A DNA stretch of 64,000 nt from NCBI RefSeq assembly GCF_002954325.1, contig NZ_MQVX01000001.1, positions 1,191,107 through 1,255,106 of the forward strand, written 5' to 3'. How positions within the stretch are numbered: the first letter of the stretch is position 1; each line of letters begins with the position of its first letter. The position numbers were made by a program, and so were the translations under genes. The notes beneath the pieces are model-generated. The model was not told where the DNA came from. It saw only the letters and a program-made list of their open reading frames with translations, and searched no databases. Of this stretch, positions 47,833 to 57,962 are shown piece after piece. This DNA is from Aureicoccus marinus. Its GTDB lineage: Bacteria > Bacteroidota > Bacteroidia > Flavobacteriales > Flavobacteriaceae.

Positions 47833-49092
47833 ATGAAAACACAGATAAAAAGAGCGCTTTTTGTGCTGGCTTTTTTGGCCGTACAAATCATCAACGCCCA
47901 CATTCCCAACCAGAGTTATGTCTACCTCCGCATTTACGAAAAGGATGGTATTGAAGGTCGTTACGAGATCAATATTCGCGAGATCAACAAGCTGCTCGAC
48001 TTAGACTTAGATACCCGTTCATCTTTGGACGAGCTGAGACCTTATATTCCACAGCTTCAAGCTTATATGTTGCAAAACACTTCCTTTAGTTCAGCAGTTG
48101 GAGATCACCAGATCAAGTTTAAGGAGTCCGATATGTTTTACCTGGGAACAGGGAACTACCTGCTGATGAAGTTTGATTTGACCAACACCAAAGAACTGCC
48201 AGATGATATGGATATGAGTTATTCCGCCCTCTTTGACAAGGACCCCACGCACAAAGGATTTTTGATTATCGAATACAACTGGAAAGCCGGTATTATAAAC
48301 AACGAAGCCAATATCCTTCTTGATTTTGGACCCGGGGATCTCAGCGGGGAGTTCAGCCTGACCGAAGTATCGCTTTGGAAAGGTTTTTGGGCGATGGTCA
48401 AACAAGGGGTTTGGCACATCTGGATTGGTCTGGACCACATCCTCTTTTTATTGGCTCTGATTTTACCAGCGGTCGTGAGACGCTCTCGAGAAGAAACCGA
48501 AACCGCCGTTCCTCTTCCCACATGGATGAAAGGGAACGCCGTTATCGATTGGATTGGTGTTCCTCAATTCGGGAATGCCTTTTGGTACATCCTGAAAGTG
48601 GTAACCTTTTTTACCATTGCACACACCATTACCCTTACCCTAGCCACCTTAGAATGGGTCAATTTAAATGCTCAGATTGTTGAATCCATCATCGCCTTTT
48701 CCATTGGGTTGGCGGCCTTTCATAACATCCGTCCCATCTTTAAAGGGCGCGACTGGGTGATTGCCTTTGTTTTTGGACTTTTCCACGGCTTTGGTTTTGC
48801 CAGTGTACTCAGTGACCTGGGGCTTACCGGAGAATTTCTGAGTCTTTCGTTACTCGGTTTCAACATTGGGGTGGAATTAGGACAGATCGTAATCATCGCC
48901 TTGTTCTTCCCCGTACTCTTTTTACTCCGACAGAAAAAATACTACTCCAAGATTTTGGTGTATGGGTCGATAACGCTCATGGTCATCTCACTCTATTGGG
49001 TGATTGAAAGGGTTTTTGATGTGAATTTAGGAGTGGAAGACTTCCTCAAATCCATTATTATCTCGATCTTGAAAGGGATTGGACTGAGATAA
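47833..49092 (+). CDS. HupE/UreJ-type membrane transporter with periplasmic N-terminal domain
   Basis: The 419-residue protein has a signal peptide (ALFVLAFLAVQIINAH), a beta-rich extracytoplasmic domain of about 170 residues and then six membrane helices of the HupE/UreJ-2 family. The helices carry HIWIGLDHILFLLALILPAV, FTIAHTITLTLATL, FSIGLAAFHNIRP and FGLFHGFGFASVL, whose His/Asp residues are the family's likely metal site. Members are predicted Ni/Co or related metal permeases, but no hydrogenase or urease is in the window. It is 22 bases upstream of NRPS 2 on the same strand, so it is part of the peptide locus. Confidence 0.9.
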   Translation: MKTQIKRALFVLAFLAVQIINAHIPNQSYVYLRIYEKDGIEGRYEINIREINKLLDLDLDTRSSLDELRPYIPQLQAYMLQNTSFSSAVGDHQIKFKESDMFYLGTGNYLLMKFDLTNTKELPDDMDMSYSALFDKDPTHKGFLIIEYNWKAGIINNEANILLDFGPGDLSGEFSLTEVSLWKGFWAMVKQGVWHIWIGLDHILFLLALILPAVVRRSREETETAVPLPTWMKGNAVIDWIGVPQFGNAFWYILKVVTFFTIAHTITLTLATLEWVNLNAQIVESIIAFSIGLAAFHNIRPIFKGRDWVIAFVFGLFHGFGFASVLSDLGLTGEFLSLSLLGFNIGVELGQIVIIALFFPVLFLLRQKKYYSKILVYGSITLMVISLYWVIERVFDVNLGVEDFLKSIIISILKGIGLR

Positions 49093-49114
49093 CCCCCAAT
49101 CCGCCTCAAAAAGT

Positions 49115-52100
49115 ATGTCTCGCGACTCCAATGATTTGTTGGGCCGGTTTAAGAACCGGTCCATAAATACGGGTGCCAACCTGAGCAAGGCCCCTGAAGG
49201 GATGCCTGTACCTCTGACCGCCGGCCAAAAAAGGCTGTGGTTCTACCAACAGGCGCATCCCAAATCCGCTGCATACAACTACGGCATTCGCTATTTTGGA
49301 GAAGGTAAATTCAATCTGGAACGCTTTCGACAGGCCTGGGAAGCCCTCGCTGTAGAATACACTATCCTGCGAAGCTATTACCCCCTGGTCAACAACAAGC
49401 CTGAGATCAAAATAACAGACGAGATTCCTCCTCTGGTCTATAAAGATCTAACGCAGGAGGCAACCCCAGAGGAAGTAGCGAAAAAAGAGGAATACGCTCT
49501 TTTACACCATAATTACGAGCTCGGTCAAGCGCATCTATGCTCTTTCCTCGTCCTAAAGACAGGACCTGAAAAATACCGCTTCACTTTTGCGACCCACCAC
49601 ATCTTGGTAGACGAATGGTCTGTAGGGGGCATCATTCAAAACTTGGCAGACTACTACGCTAATGGTTTTAAGGCAGAGCGAGAAATCATTGATTTTAGAG
49701 ATGTCGCCTGGAGTTTTCATCAAAAAGACGAAAGTCGACACCTGCCCTATTGGACAGACTATATCCGAGGTGCTCAAGCCGGGAGTGGTTTGGTACCGGA
49801 TTTTCAGAGGGGGTCGAGTCCAACCGGAACGGGTGCTCGATGGGCTTTCTCCCTACCAACCAGCCTTTCTAAACAAAGTAAAAAGCAAGCCCAAGAACTG
49901 GGTCTGACCCTTTTTGAATGGTGTTTTGGTCTTTTTGGGTTACACCTGCACCAACTGGGCGGGAACAGCGATTTCATCGTTGCCAGTCCAGCGACCTTAC
50001 GCCAGGACCTGGCCTTACAAAAACACTGGGGTTATTTAATCGAGACGGTCCTTTACCGCTTCCGATTCGATCAAAACAAGACCCTGAAAGAGTTGCTCTC
50101 TGAGCTCAGTGCAGACCACCGAAAGGCACAAGGCAAGCTGCCCTTGCCCCTTGAAAACCTCGTCAGCGAACAGCAGGCATCACGGGACCTCAGTCGGAAT
50201 CCCCTCTTTGAGACCATGTTCGTTTTTAACGAATCCCAGGAAACTCCTTCCTCGGGGAAGATTTTGTCTGGTCTGCGGAAGAGTCATCTGCCTTGGAAAC
50301 GGCAAAATTTGATCTGACTCTTTTTAGCCGTTGGGAAAACGAGCAACTGCATTTTAGTTGGGAGTATAACCCTGCGCTCTTTTCAGTGGACAGTATACAG
50401 CTCATGGCACAAGGTTTTCTGCAACTTTTTAAATCGGTTGCCGAGAAAGGGGTTGAACAATGGGCTCACAGCTACGGAAAGGAACAAGTTGAAAACGCTG
50501 AAACGCCATGGAAAAATCTCTGGAGCGGTATCAACAGTATCCCGGAACGCTTTAAGCAGATGGTGGAGCAGTACCCGGAAAAAACCGCTTTGAGTTTTGG
50601 CGCCGAACAGTGGACCTATAAAACCCTGGATCAAAAGAGTACCGCGTGGGCTCTGGCCTTGCTAAAGCTGAATCCGCAACAAAAACCTATTGCCCTGCAC
50701 CTGGACCGTTCCCTTGAACAAATAGCCGCCCTTATGGCTGTGCTCAAAAGTGGTGTTCCGTACCTTGCATTGGACCCGGAATATCCTGGGGGTCGTTTGA
50801 GCTATATGCTCGAAAACAGCGAATGCGCTTTGGTTATCAGTTCCGACAAAAGCAACTTCACAGATACCGGAGCTAGGGTCATTGAGCTGAAAGAGCTGGA
50901 TGTGGTTTCAACAGAAGAGATGCCCAAGAGCTTACCGCCGATCACGGGCGAACAAGCCGCTTATATCATATACACTTCAGGGAGTAGTGGTAAACCAAAA
51001 GGGGTGGTGATCAGTCACTCCAACCTACTCTACTCTACAGCAGCCCGACTCGCGTTCTACCCGGACCAGCCTGGTGTTTTTTATTGGACCTCTTCGCTTT
51101 CTTTTGACAGTTCCAAAGCCGGTTTGTACTGGACCCTTTTACAAGGAGGTCATTTGCGCATCGCTCCAACACGAAGCGAGCAAGACATGGAGCAGATGGC
51201 AAAAGAAATTGAATCCCATCAGGTCACCCATTTATTGACCTTACCAAGCTTGTACAAAAAGCTTCTGCAATTGGCACCCAAAAACACCTTGTCTTCGCTC
51301 ACAACGACGATGGTCGCCGGAGAAAGCTGCGAGCTGGAGGTTATCGAAATCCATCACGACCGACTCAAGAACTGCAAGCTCTACAACGAATACGGCCCCA
51401 GTGAAGGAACCGTTTGGGCCACGGCAAAAGAATTGCATCCTAAACAAGACGGAGGACGTGTTTCGATCGGAAAAGCCATTCCCGGAACCCAGGTTTATGT
51501 ACTGGATCGCTACGGTCAATTGGCTTCTCCACTTCAAATTGGCGAGCTTTGTATTTCGGGACCCGGGCTGGCGGAAGGCTACCTGCATGCTCCTGAATTA
51601 ACGGCCGAAAAATTCATTCCGAATCCCTGGGGAAAAGACGACTTTAAAAAGCTCTACAAGACCGGAGACCAAGCGCGATGGAACACCAAAGGAGAGCTTG
51701 AATTTTTTGGTCGAAAAGACCAACAACTAAAAATCCGTGGGCAACGCGTGGAGCTTGAAGAAATCCAATCCATACTGTCCAACCTCAAAGGAATCAGTGA
51801 AGCCTGCGTAGTCATTCATCAATCGAGCAATACCCCCTTGCTGGTCGCCTATTTTACCAGCGACTCGAAAGACTTAGAAGTAAACATCAGAGAAAAGCTG
51901 CAGAATCAGTTGCCAGCGCATATGGTGCCGAAACACCTGCTTCAGCTCGAGAAGTTTCCTCTACTGCCCAATGGGAAGGTGGACCGTCAAAGCCTGCGTG
52001 GCCGACCCCTGCAGATCCAAACAACAGAAGGCACTCTTCCCGAGACCGAAATACAAAAACAATTGGCTGTACTTTTTGAAGAAGTAAGTACGAAAAGACC

Positions 52101-53055
52101 GGTTTATGTGGAAGACGACTACTTTGATCTCGGTGGTGATTCCATAAAAAGTATAGAATTGATTGCCAAGGCGCGCAGCTTAGGAATGAACATCACCCCC
52201 AATATCCTCTTTAAATACCCGACCATCCAAGGTCTGAGTCATTACCTGGAAGCTGAACAAGAAGAGGCCTGGGACTATCTAGTCAAATTCCACGACCAAG
52301 GCACCAAGCGCCCCCTTTTTTGTATTCACGCTGGTGGAGGCCATGTATTCTTCTACAAAGAACTTCACAAATTCATCAAAAACAGACCGGTTTACGCTCT
52401 ACAGCCGTCAGGAGCTTATGAGGATCAAGAGCTGCAACCCACGATCAATGCCATGGCCCTTGACTATATAAAGAGTATGAAAAAGGTTCAGGCTCAGGGA
52501 CCTTATACCATTTTGGTGTATTGCTTTAGTGCCGTAGTCGGGAATGAAATATGCCGTCTTCTTCGAGAAGAAAGTCAGCAGATCGATGTCATTGTGGTCG
52601 ATACCATGACCTCACCTGCGAATTTGAATAGTCCCAAAAGACTAAAAATGAGGATGCAGGCCTTTGGCTCTCGTCTTCTCCGCTCTCCAAAGCGAACATT
52701 GTATTACTGGACCATTGCACGTTATTCCTTACTCCGAATGCGCTATCAGGAAAAAGCAGCCAAGGATGAGGAAGCTCGAAAACTGGAACGTCTTCGAAGA
52801 CACCTCATGCAACTCAGTCAGGGGCACCCCTTTTCCGAAATGGAAGAAGATATCTACCTCCTCTTGACCAAGAAGGATCACCGTGCCGTCAACCGAGAAA
52901 CGGTGGCTTCCTGGCAAAGAACGACCTCCGGAAAGGTCCGGGTGTTGCGCGTGCCTGGAGAACACATGACCCTTTTTGATGATGGTTTTTTGGAGACCAC
53001 CTCGGAAGCCATTCAGGAAAGTTTGAACCAGATAGAAAACGCCACCGAGGCCTAA
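49115..53055 (+). CDS. Nonribosomal peptide synthetase C-A-T-TE, interrupted by one frameshift
   Basis: Rejoining the two frames gives about 1313 residues. The condensation domain carries ATHHILVDEWSVGG (49115 to about 50400). The adenylation domain follows to about 51990, with YIIYTSGSSGKPKGVV, FDSSKAGLYW, NEYGPSEGTVW, YKTGDQARW and LLPNGKVDRQSL. A carrier is next with FDLGGDSIKS (Ser codon 52141), then a type I thioesterase (FCIHAGGGHVFFYKEL, Ser codon 52528 in YCFSAVVG, His in PGEHMTLFDDG). The pocket reads D-S-A-T-M-A-E-V-W-K, not a code I can assign. The frame breaks at GGGG 50254-50257; one more G joins SSG to EDFVWSAEESSALETAKFD. This is the releasing module. Confidence 0.92.
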
Positions 53056-53059
53056 GGCG

Positions 53060-53788
53060 ATGGAAACAGGTCTTCATAAACAAGCGGTACAGCTTTGCAT
53101 CTTTGAATACGCCCATCTGCTTAAACAATTAGAGGATTTGGGCCATCTTTTGACTCCCGACGAGGAGGAACGCGCTCTGCGCTTTAAAACGGAAAGGCTT
53201 CAGAATGAATTTCGAGCTGGCCGGGGCCAACTGAGGCGATTGCTCGGAGAGGTCCTTGATCGAGATCCCAAGAGCTTCACCTTTGAATACGGGGAACTGC
53301 GCAAGCCCTTTTTGCGTGATCACAACCTTCATTTTAATGTCAGTCATTCCAAAGAATTCTGGGGGGTGGCTTGGTCGAAAAAAGCTCCCTTGGGTTTAGA
53401 TATTGAATTCAAGAATCCTGATCTGAATTACCCCAAATTGGCAGAAACTTTTTGTTGTGCAACGGAGTTGACCTACCTAAAAAAGGCCGAAGGTTCCGAA
53501 CAAAAAGAACGCTTTTTTCAGCTGTGGTCAGCCAAGGAATCCCTGATCAAAAAAGATGGCCGAGGCCTGAGTATGCCGGTAAAACTCGTGGAATTATCAC
53601 CATTGAGTAATGCACAAACCGGAAATCTTCGAGTGAATACTTTGGGAGAGACGGGTCTAGATCACCCTGAAGAACTCCAGATTAAGGCCTTTGACTTTCA
53701 TCCGGAATACAGCCTTGCCCTCTGTACAGAAGGGACCTTTCATACCGAAATTTACTTCAATAAATCGCCCAACATCCGCCCTCTATAA
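53060..53788 (+). CDS. Sfp-type 4'-phosphopantetheinyl transferase
   Basis: The 242-residue protein attaches phosphopantetheine to carrier-protein serines. Core motifs are present: HFNVSHSKEFWGVAWS, LGLDIEFKNPDLNYP (Mg Asp and Glu) and FFQLWSAKESLIKKDGRGL (catalytic W-x-x-K-E). It is 4 bases after the NRPS 2 stop, so it is co-expressed with its probable substrates: the carrier domains of both synthetases and the discrete carrier protein. Its 3' end overlaps the convergent glycosyltransferase gene by 37 bases. Confidence 0.95.
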   Translation: METGLHKQAVQLCIFEYAHLLKQLEDLGHLLTPDEEERALRFKTERLQNEFRAGRGQLRRLLGEVLDRDPKSFTFEYGELRKPFLRDHNLHFNVSHSKEFWGVAWSKKAPLGLDIEFKNPDLNYPKLAETFCCATELTYLKKAEGSEQKERFFQLWSAKESLIKKDGRGLSMPVKLVELSPLSNAQTGNLRVNTLGETGLDHPEELQIKAFDFHPEYSLALCTEGTFHTEIYFNKSPNIRPL

Positions 53789-55071
53789 GACTGATAATAT
53801 GATCGATAAACTTCCACCTGTTGTTTGTAGGAAGGGGTCTTTAGAACGCGATCAATATCGGTTCGAATATCGGCCGGAGAGCTCAAATCCTTGTCGGCCC
53901 GAAAAGCACAACCAGAAGCCTGCAAGCGTGCTGCGGTTCCGTCCTGATCGTACTTCTTCCCAGAATAAATTAGCATGGGTACGCCGAAGTGTATACATTC
54001 ATTCACGCTGTGAATTCCGGCGTGGTTAATACTCAGGTCAGCAAAGGACAACACTTTCAATTGAGGCACCCAATCAAAAGGGTGCACATTGGGCGGTAGG
54101 TCTTTAAAGGTCTCCGCTTTTATTTTTCCTCCCAGACCAATGATCAATTCCCATTCGGGTCGCTTGCCAACAGCATCAATCAAGTTATCCAGAAAGCTTT
54201 CATCCCCCGCAATCAAAGAACTGACCGAGCAGTAAATTACCTGTACTCCCTCTACTGATTTTTTGACCTTGATCTCTTGTAAGCGTGCCTCTCTTTCCGA
54301 GTCGCTTTTCCCGTCTTTACGAGATTCAAAAACCAAGGGACCTATGGCCAAGTGAGGCGCTGGAGACGGTTCAAATTCAAGTTCAGCCAAAGTGGAACTC
54401 AGCGTCAGCTTGTCTTTGTAAATAAAAGCCGAAGGGAAGGTGCGCTTAATCAAGGAAGATCTTTTAATACCGTACTTGGGGGCTAGACGAAACAACATCC
54501 GGCGGCGGGCATCGAGCAGGAGGACATCATACACCCTTCTTCTGGCCCAGACTTTGGCCAATTCCATTTTCCAAGACCATCCTACTTTTAGGCGAGATTT
54601 CCAGCCGGGTTCAGGAATAAGCTCACTTCGCAGGGAAGGATTAGTAGAAGACTGATGTAGGCTGAACCACTGGCTAAAAAGCACATGAGGAATACCTAAT
54701 TTCTGGCAAGCGAAGATGGGCTCGTGCATCTGCATATCAATAATGAAATAATCGATATCAGATGCTTCCAGTGCATTTTCCATCGCGTCCATCCCCAAAA
54801 AGGCTCGGGCCTTTTTCTTGCTTCTCGGAAAGAAATACTGCCAGCGGCTTTTCCATCCACCCAAAGTATCTGAAGAGAACGCCTCGTGATTAGAAAACAG
54901 ATTGACTGGAGGCAACTGAACAAAAGAGAATCCATTCTCCTCTACCCGTTCCCCCACATCCCAGGGACAAAAGTGACTTACCTGGTGGCCTTCAGCAAGC
55001 AAACGACGAGATAGCTCAAAGCTCTCCAATAGAATTCCCGTTAAGCCGTTGGTGATTATGCCAACCTTCAT
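53752..55071 (-). CDS. UGT/MGT-type glycosyltransferase
   Basis: The 439-residue GT-B glycosyltransferase resembles macrolide/zeaxanthin glycosyltransferases (GT1). It starts MKVGIITNGLTGILLESFEL and the acceptor-side domain has HQVSHFCPWDVGERVEENG. The donor site has SINHAGIHSVNECIHFGVPM, the family-1 signature, with VIYCSVSSLIAGDE at the start of the second domain. It could glycosylate the peptide, but it is in the opposite orientation, in its own unit, and could serve another lipid or pigment. An inverted repeat lies just upstream of its start codon. Confidence 0.88.
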   Translation of the reverse strand: MKVGIITNGLTGILLESFELSRRLLAEGHQVSHFCPWDVGERVEENGFSFVQLPPVNLFSNHEAFSSDTLGGWKSRWQYFFPRSKKKARAFLGMDAMENALEASDIDYFIIDMQMHEPIFACQKLGIPHVLFSQWFSLHQSSTNPSLRSELIPEPGWKSRLKVGWSWKMELAKVWARRRVYDVLLLDARRRMLFRLAPKYGIKRSSLIKRTFPSAFIYKDKLTLSSTLAELEFEPSPAPHLAIGPLVFESRKDGKSDSEREARLQEIKVKKSVEGVQVIYCSVSSLIAGDESFLDNLIDAVGKRPEWELIIGLGGKIKAETFKDLPPNVHPFDWVPQLKVLSFADLSINHAGIHSVNECIHFGVPMLIYSGKKYDQDGTAARLQASGCAFRADKDLSSPADIRTDIDRVLKTPSYKQQVEVYRSYYQSYRGRMLGDLLK

Positions 55072-55073
55072 CC

Positions 55074-55117
55074 TGCAGATTTTTCGTGAAGATCGGAAAA
55101 CTCGCTAAAAATCTGCA
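55074..55117. promoter_or_regulatory. Inverted repeat immediately upstream of the glycosyltransferase start
   Basis: TGCAGATTTTT (55074-55084) and AAAAATCTGCA (55107-55117) are exact inverse complements with a 22-base spacer, directly before the glycosyltransferase start at 55071 in the 149-base gap before the molybdenum-hydroxylase genes. It could be an operator or a hairpin in the glycosyltransferase leader that masks its ribosome site. Confidence 0.4.
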
Positions 55118-55220
55118 CCCTTAATCCCATTCTCGGGTCATACATCTGACCAAAAGTGCTGATCCGCTGAGGATTGCTTAACTTAAAAGCAAAAACACTG
55201 CTTTTTGCAAGCAGGCGTCT

Positions 55221-55726
55221 ATGGAAAATAACTACCCTAAAAAGCAACTTCAAGTCAACGGAAAAGGCTATACCGTACAAGTCGATGGCCGCATGCCCCT
55301 CTTATGGGTACTGCGTGACGAGCTAGGACTTTCCGGCACCAAGTACGGCTGTGGGATCGGGCAATGTGGAGCTTGTACCGTACTTGAAGATGGTCAAGCC
55401 ATTCGGGCATGCCTCACCCCGGTATCTCAGGTCAAGGGAGAAATCACCACCATCGAAGGCTTGGGGTGCCTGATGCTCTTCATTTGGTACAAGAAGCCTG
55501 GATCGAAACCCAGGTCGCCCAATGTGGATACTGCCAATCGGGCCAAATCCTTTCGGCCCACACCCTATTACAAACTAATCCGGAACCCACCGATGAAGAT
55601 ATTGATTCGTCCATGGTGGGCAACCTATGCCGCTGCGGCACCTACCCGAGAATTCGCGAAGCCATTCACTTGGCTGCCCAAAAAATAAAAAACCAGGCGA
55701 CTCCATGGAAAGAAGAAAATTCCTGA
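55221..55726 (+). CDS. 2Fe-2S subunit of a molybdenum hydroxylase (IorA/XdhS type), interrupted by one frameshift
   Basis: The small iron-sulfur subunit should be about 168 residues. The first frame carries the plant-type ferredoxin cluster [14 protein letters not shown]. The second frame carries the other cluster, [17 protein letters not shown] and [16 protein letters not shown]. They join at GGGG 55463-55466, where one more G gives [16 protein letters not shown]. The two clusters pass electrons from the molybdenum centre. There is no FAD subunit, so a cytochrome probably accepts the electrons, as in isoquinoline 1-oxidoreductase relatives. Its last 22 bases overlap the large-subunit gene. 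Confidence 0.85.
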
Positions 55727-57936
55727 TTACTTCGGCTTCTGTGGCCGGCGGTCTGGCTATTGGAGGGTATACACTATTGCGCGCAGAAGACCTGCCCAAT
55801 CCATTGGAAGCTCTTTTGGCTGATGGGCAAATCGCCTTAACCCCCTATGTGATTATTCGCAGCGATGGCATTAGCATCATTGCGCCTCGAGCCGAAATGG
55901 GACAAGGTATTCAAAGTACACTGGCTGCCCTGGTTGCAGAGGAGCTCGATGTGGCCCTAGAAAGTGTGGAAGTCATGCACGGGCCACCTTCTGATGTCTA
56001 CCGCAACAACAAACTTTACGGGCAAGAAGTCCTGCCAAAGCGCTTACTGAGAAGAGCGGGTAAGCGTTTAGGAATCGAATTTCTACCGCCTCAGTTTTCT
56101 CAATTAACCGGAGCCCAATCATCGCTTCGTGATGGCTATGTGAAGATGAGAAAAACCGGTGCAGCAGCCCGCCAAATGCTACTTCAAGCAGCAGCCAAGC
56201 AGTATGGCGTTTCTGTAGACCAGCTAAAAACCGACCTAGGTCAGGTTTTCTTACCCAATGGAAGGAAGGTGGCCTATACGGACCTGATCGAGTCAGCCCG
56301 AGACATCAAAGCTCCAGAAAAAGTTAAACTCAAACCAAGAGAGCAATGGAAGAAACTGGGCAGCTCCCAGCCCAGAGCGGATATGGCTGAAAAGTGCACC
56401 GGTACAGCCGAGTACGGAATTGATGTTCGTCTGCCGGATATGCTTTATGCTTCCGTCCTCTTTAGCCCCTTTATCGGGTCGGGCCTAGAAAGCTTTGATG
56501 CGAGTCGAGCGGAAGAGGTTCAAGGATATGTAAAAACGGTTCCCTTTCCGGATGGTTTGGTAGTGATAGCAACGAACACCTGGTACGCTCAACAGGCGGC
56601 TAAACGCATTGAGGTCAAGTGGAAACCTTCTCGCTACCCGATGAGTATGGCAGAGCACCGTGCCGCCGTTGAGGAACCACTTGGTAAAGGACAAGGCCAG
56701 ATCGCCCGTTTGGATGGCGATGTGGATCAAGTGCTCGAAAAAGAGGAGGTTATCGAAAGGAGTTATTCGGTGCCTTACCTCAGCCACGCAACCATGGAAC
56801 CCATGAATGCGGTGGCCTGGTTACAAGAGGAACAATTGGACATCTGGGCCGGGAACCAGAATCCACTCCGAGCCCGATACTATGGGGCTAAAATTGCCGA
56901 ACTCTCCGAAGACCAGGTCAAGGTTCACACCACCTTTATGGGGGGTGCCTTTGGCCGCCGATTGGAATCGGACTTTGTCGAGATTGCCGTTTTTGCCGCC
57001 TGTGCCGTTAAGGGCAAGCCGGTTAAAGTAAGCTGGACCCGCGAAGGGGATTTGCAACACGGTATCTACCGACCCATTGCCTCCGCCAAGCTTCGTGCAG
57101 CGGTCAAAGACAAAGAGGTTCTCGCCTTTGATTTACAACTCAGTGCACCCAGCCTTTTTAGTTCAGCAGAAAGGCGCTTTTTAGAAAACATCAATACCGA
57201 ATTCCCAGAACAGGTCGATAAGTCCGTTCTCTTGGGGATGTCTCACCAGACCTACCAGCTGCCCAATTACCGCATACAGGGATTTCCGGCGAAAGAGCGT
57301 TTACTGCCTGTCGGCTGGTCCCGAGGGGTAGGCGAAACCCAAAATGTTTTCTTCCACGAAACGGCCCTGGATGAACTGGCCCATTCCGCAGGCCGAGATC
57401 CCCTGGAACTTCGTCTTTCGCTTATTGAGCACGAAGCTTCGCGAGCAGTCCTGGAAGCGGTAAAAAAGATGTCGAACTGGGATAATCCTTTACCTGAAGG
57501 ACATGCCAGAGGGATGGCTTTTGCCATTTCTTCAGATGCTCCAACCGCCCAGGTGGTTGAAATTCGTCAATCCGAAAAAGGCATTCACTTAGAGAAAATC
57601 TATATCGCGGTCGATGTGGGAATTGCCTTGGACCCCAGGAATATTGAAGCCCAGGTCAAGGGAGGCGTTATTTATGGGTTGGACTCCGGAATCAACAGTG
57701 AAATCAGCGTAAAAGACGGAGCGGTTGTGGAATCCAATTACCACCAATACCCCCTGCTCCGAATCCATCAAATCCCGGAGATCGAAGTGCATATTCACCA
57801 AAGCGAAGAACAGATTTTTGGAGTGGGAGAAGCGGGTGTTCCGACCAATCCACCTGCACTGGGTAATGCCCTGTTTGCTTTAACCGGTAAACGGGTACGG
57901 GACTTACCTTTCCGGAAGTCCTTTGATTTTGCCTAG
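55705..57936 (+). CDS. Molybdopterin large subunit of a Tat-exported hydroxylase (IorB/aldehyde oxidase type)
   Basis: The protein of about 743 residues starts at the ATG at 55705 with a twin-arginine signal ([18 protein letters not shown]), so it acts in the periplasm; the upstream frame from 55627 is antisense-like and rejected. Family motifs are [35 protein letters not shown]-like Mo-pterin loops, [15 protein letters not shown] and the catalytic Glu in [17 protein letters not shown]. IorAB-type enzymes hydroxylate N-heterocycles or oxidise aldehydes. A link to the peptide product is only by proximity. It ends with a 26-base gap before the convergent DUF6624 gene. Confidence 0.9.
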   Translation: MERRKFLITSASVAGGLAIGGYTLLRAEDLPNPLEALLADGQIALTPYVIIRSDGISIIAPRAEMGQGIQSTLAALVAEELDVALESVEVMHGPPSDVYRNNKLYGQEVLPKRLLRRAGKRLGIEFLPPQFSQLTGAQSSLRDGYVKMRKTGAAARQMLLQAAAKQYGVSVDQLKTDLGQVFLPNGRKVAYTDLIESARDIKAPEKVKLKPREQWKKLGSSQPRADMAEKCTGTAEYGIDVRLPDMLYASVLFSPFIGSGLESFDASRAEEVQGYVKTVPFPDGLVVIATNTWYAQQAAKRIEVKWKPSRYPMSMAEHRAAVEEPLGKGQGQIARLDGDVDQVLEKEEVIERSYSVPYLSHATMEPMNAVAWLQEEQLDIWAGNQNPLRARYYGAKIAELSEDQVKVHTTFMGGAFGRRLESDFVEIAVFAACAVKGKPVKVSWTREGDLQHGIYRPIASAKLRAAVKDKEVLAFDLQLSAPSLFSSAERRFLENINTEFPEQVDKSVLLGMSHQTYQLPNYRIQGFPAKERLLPVGWSRGVGETQNVFFHETALDELAHSAGRDPLELRLSLIEHEASRAVLEAVKKMSNWDNPLPEGHARGMAFAISSDAPTAQVVEIRQSEKGIHLEKIYIAVDVGIALDPRNIEAQVKGGVIYGLDSGINSEISVKDGAVVESNYHQYPLLRIHQIPEIEVHIHQSEEQIFGVGEAGVPTNPPALGNALFALTGKRVRDLPFRKSFDFA

Positions 57937-57962
57937 TAGAAAAAAGAGAGCACTCTGTTGCT

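Noticed and set aside
47833-49092. Hydrogenase or urease accessory role for the HupE-like protein
   Set aside because: No hydrogenase, urease or their maturation genes are in the window; the gene is coupled to NRPS 2 instead.
55409-55726. Separate small gene in the second frame of the 2Fe-2S subunit
   Set aside because: It carries the second iron-sulfur cluster of the same protein; the frame break at 55463-55466 explains it.
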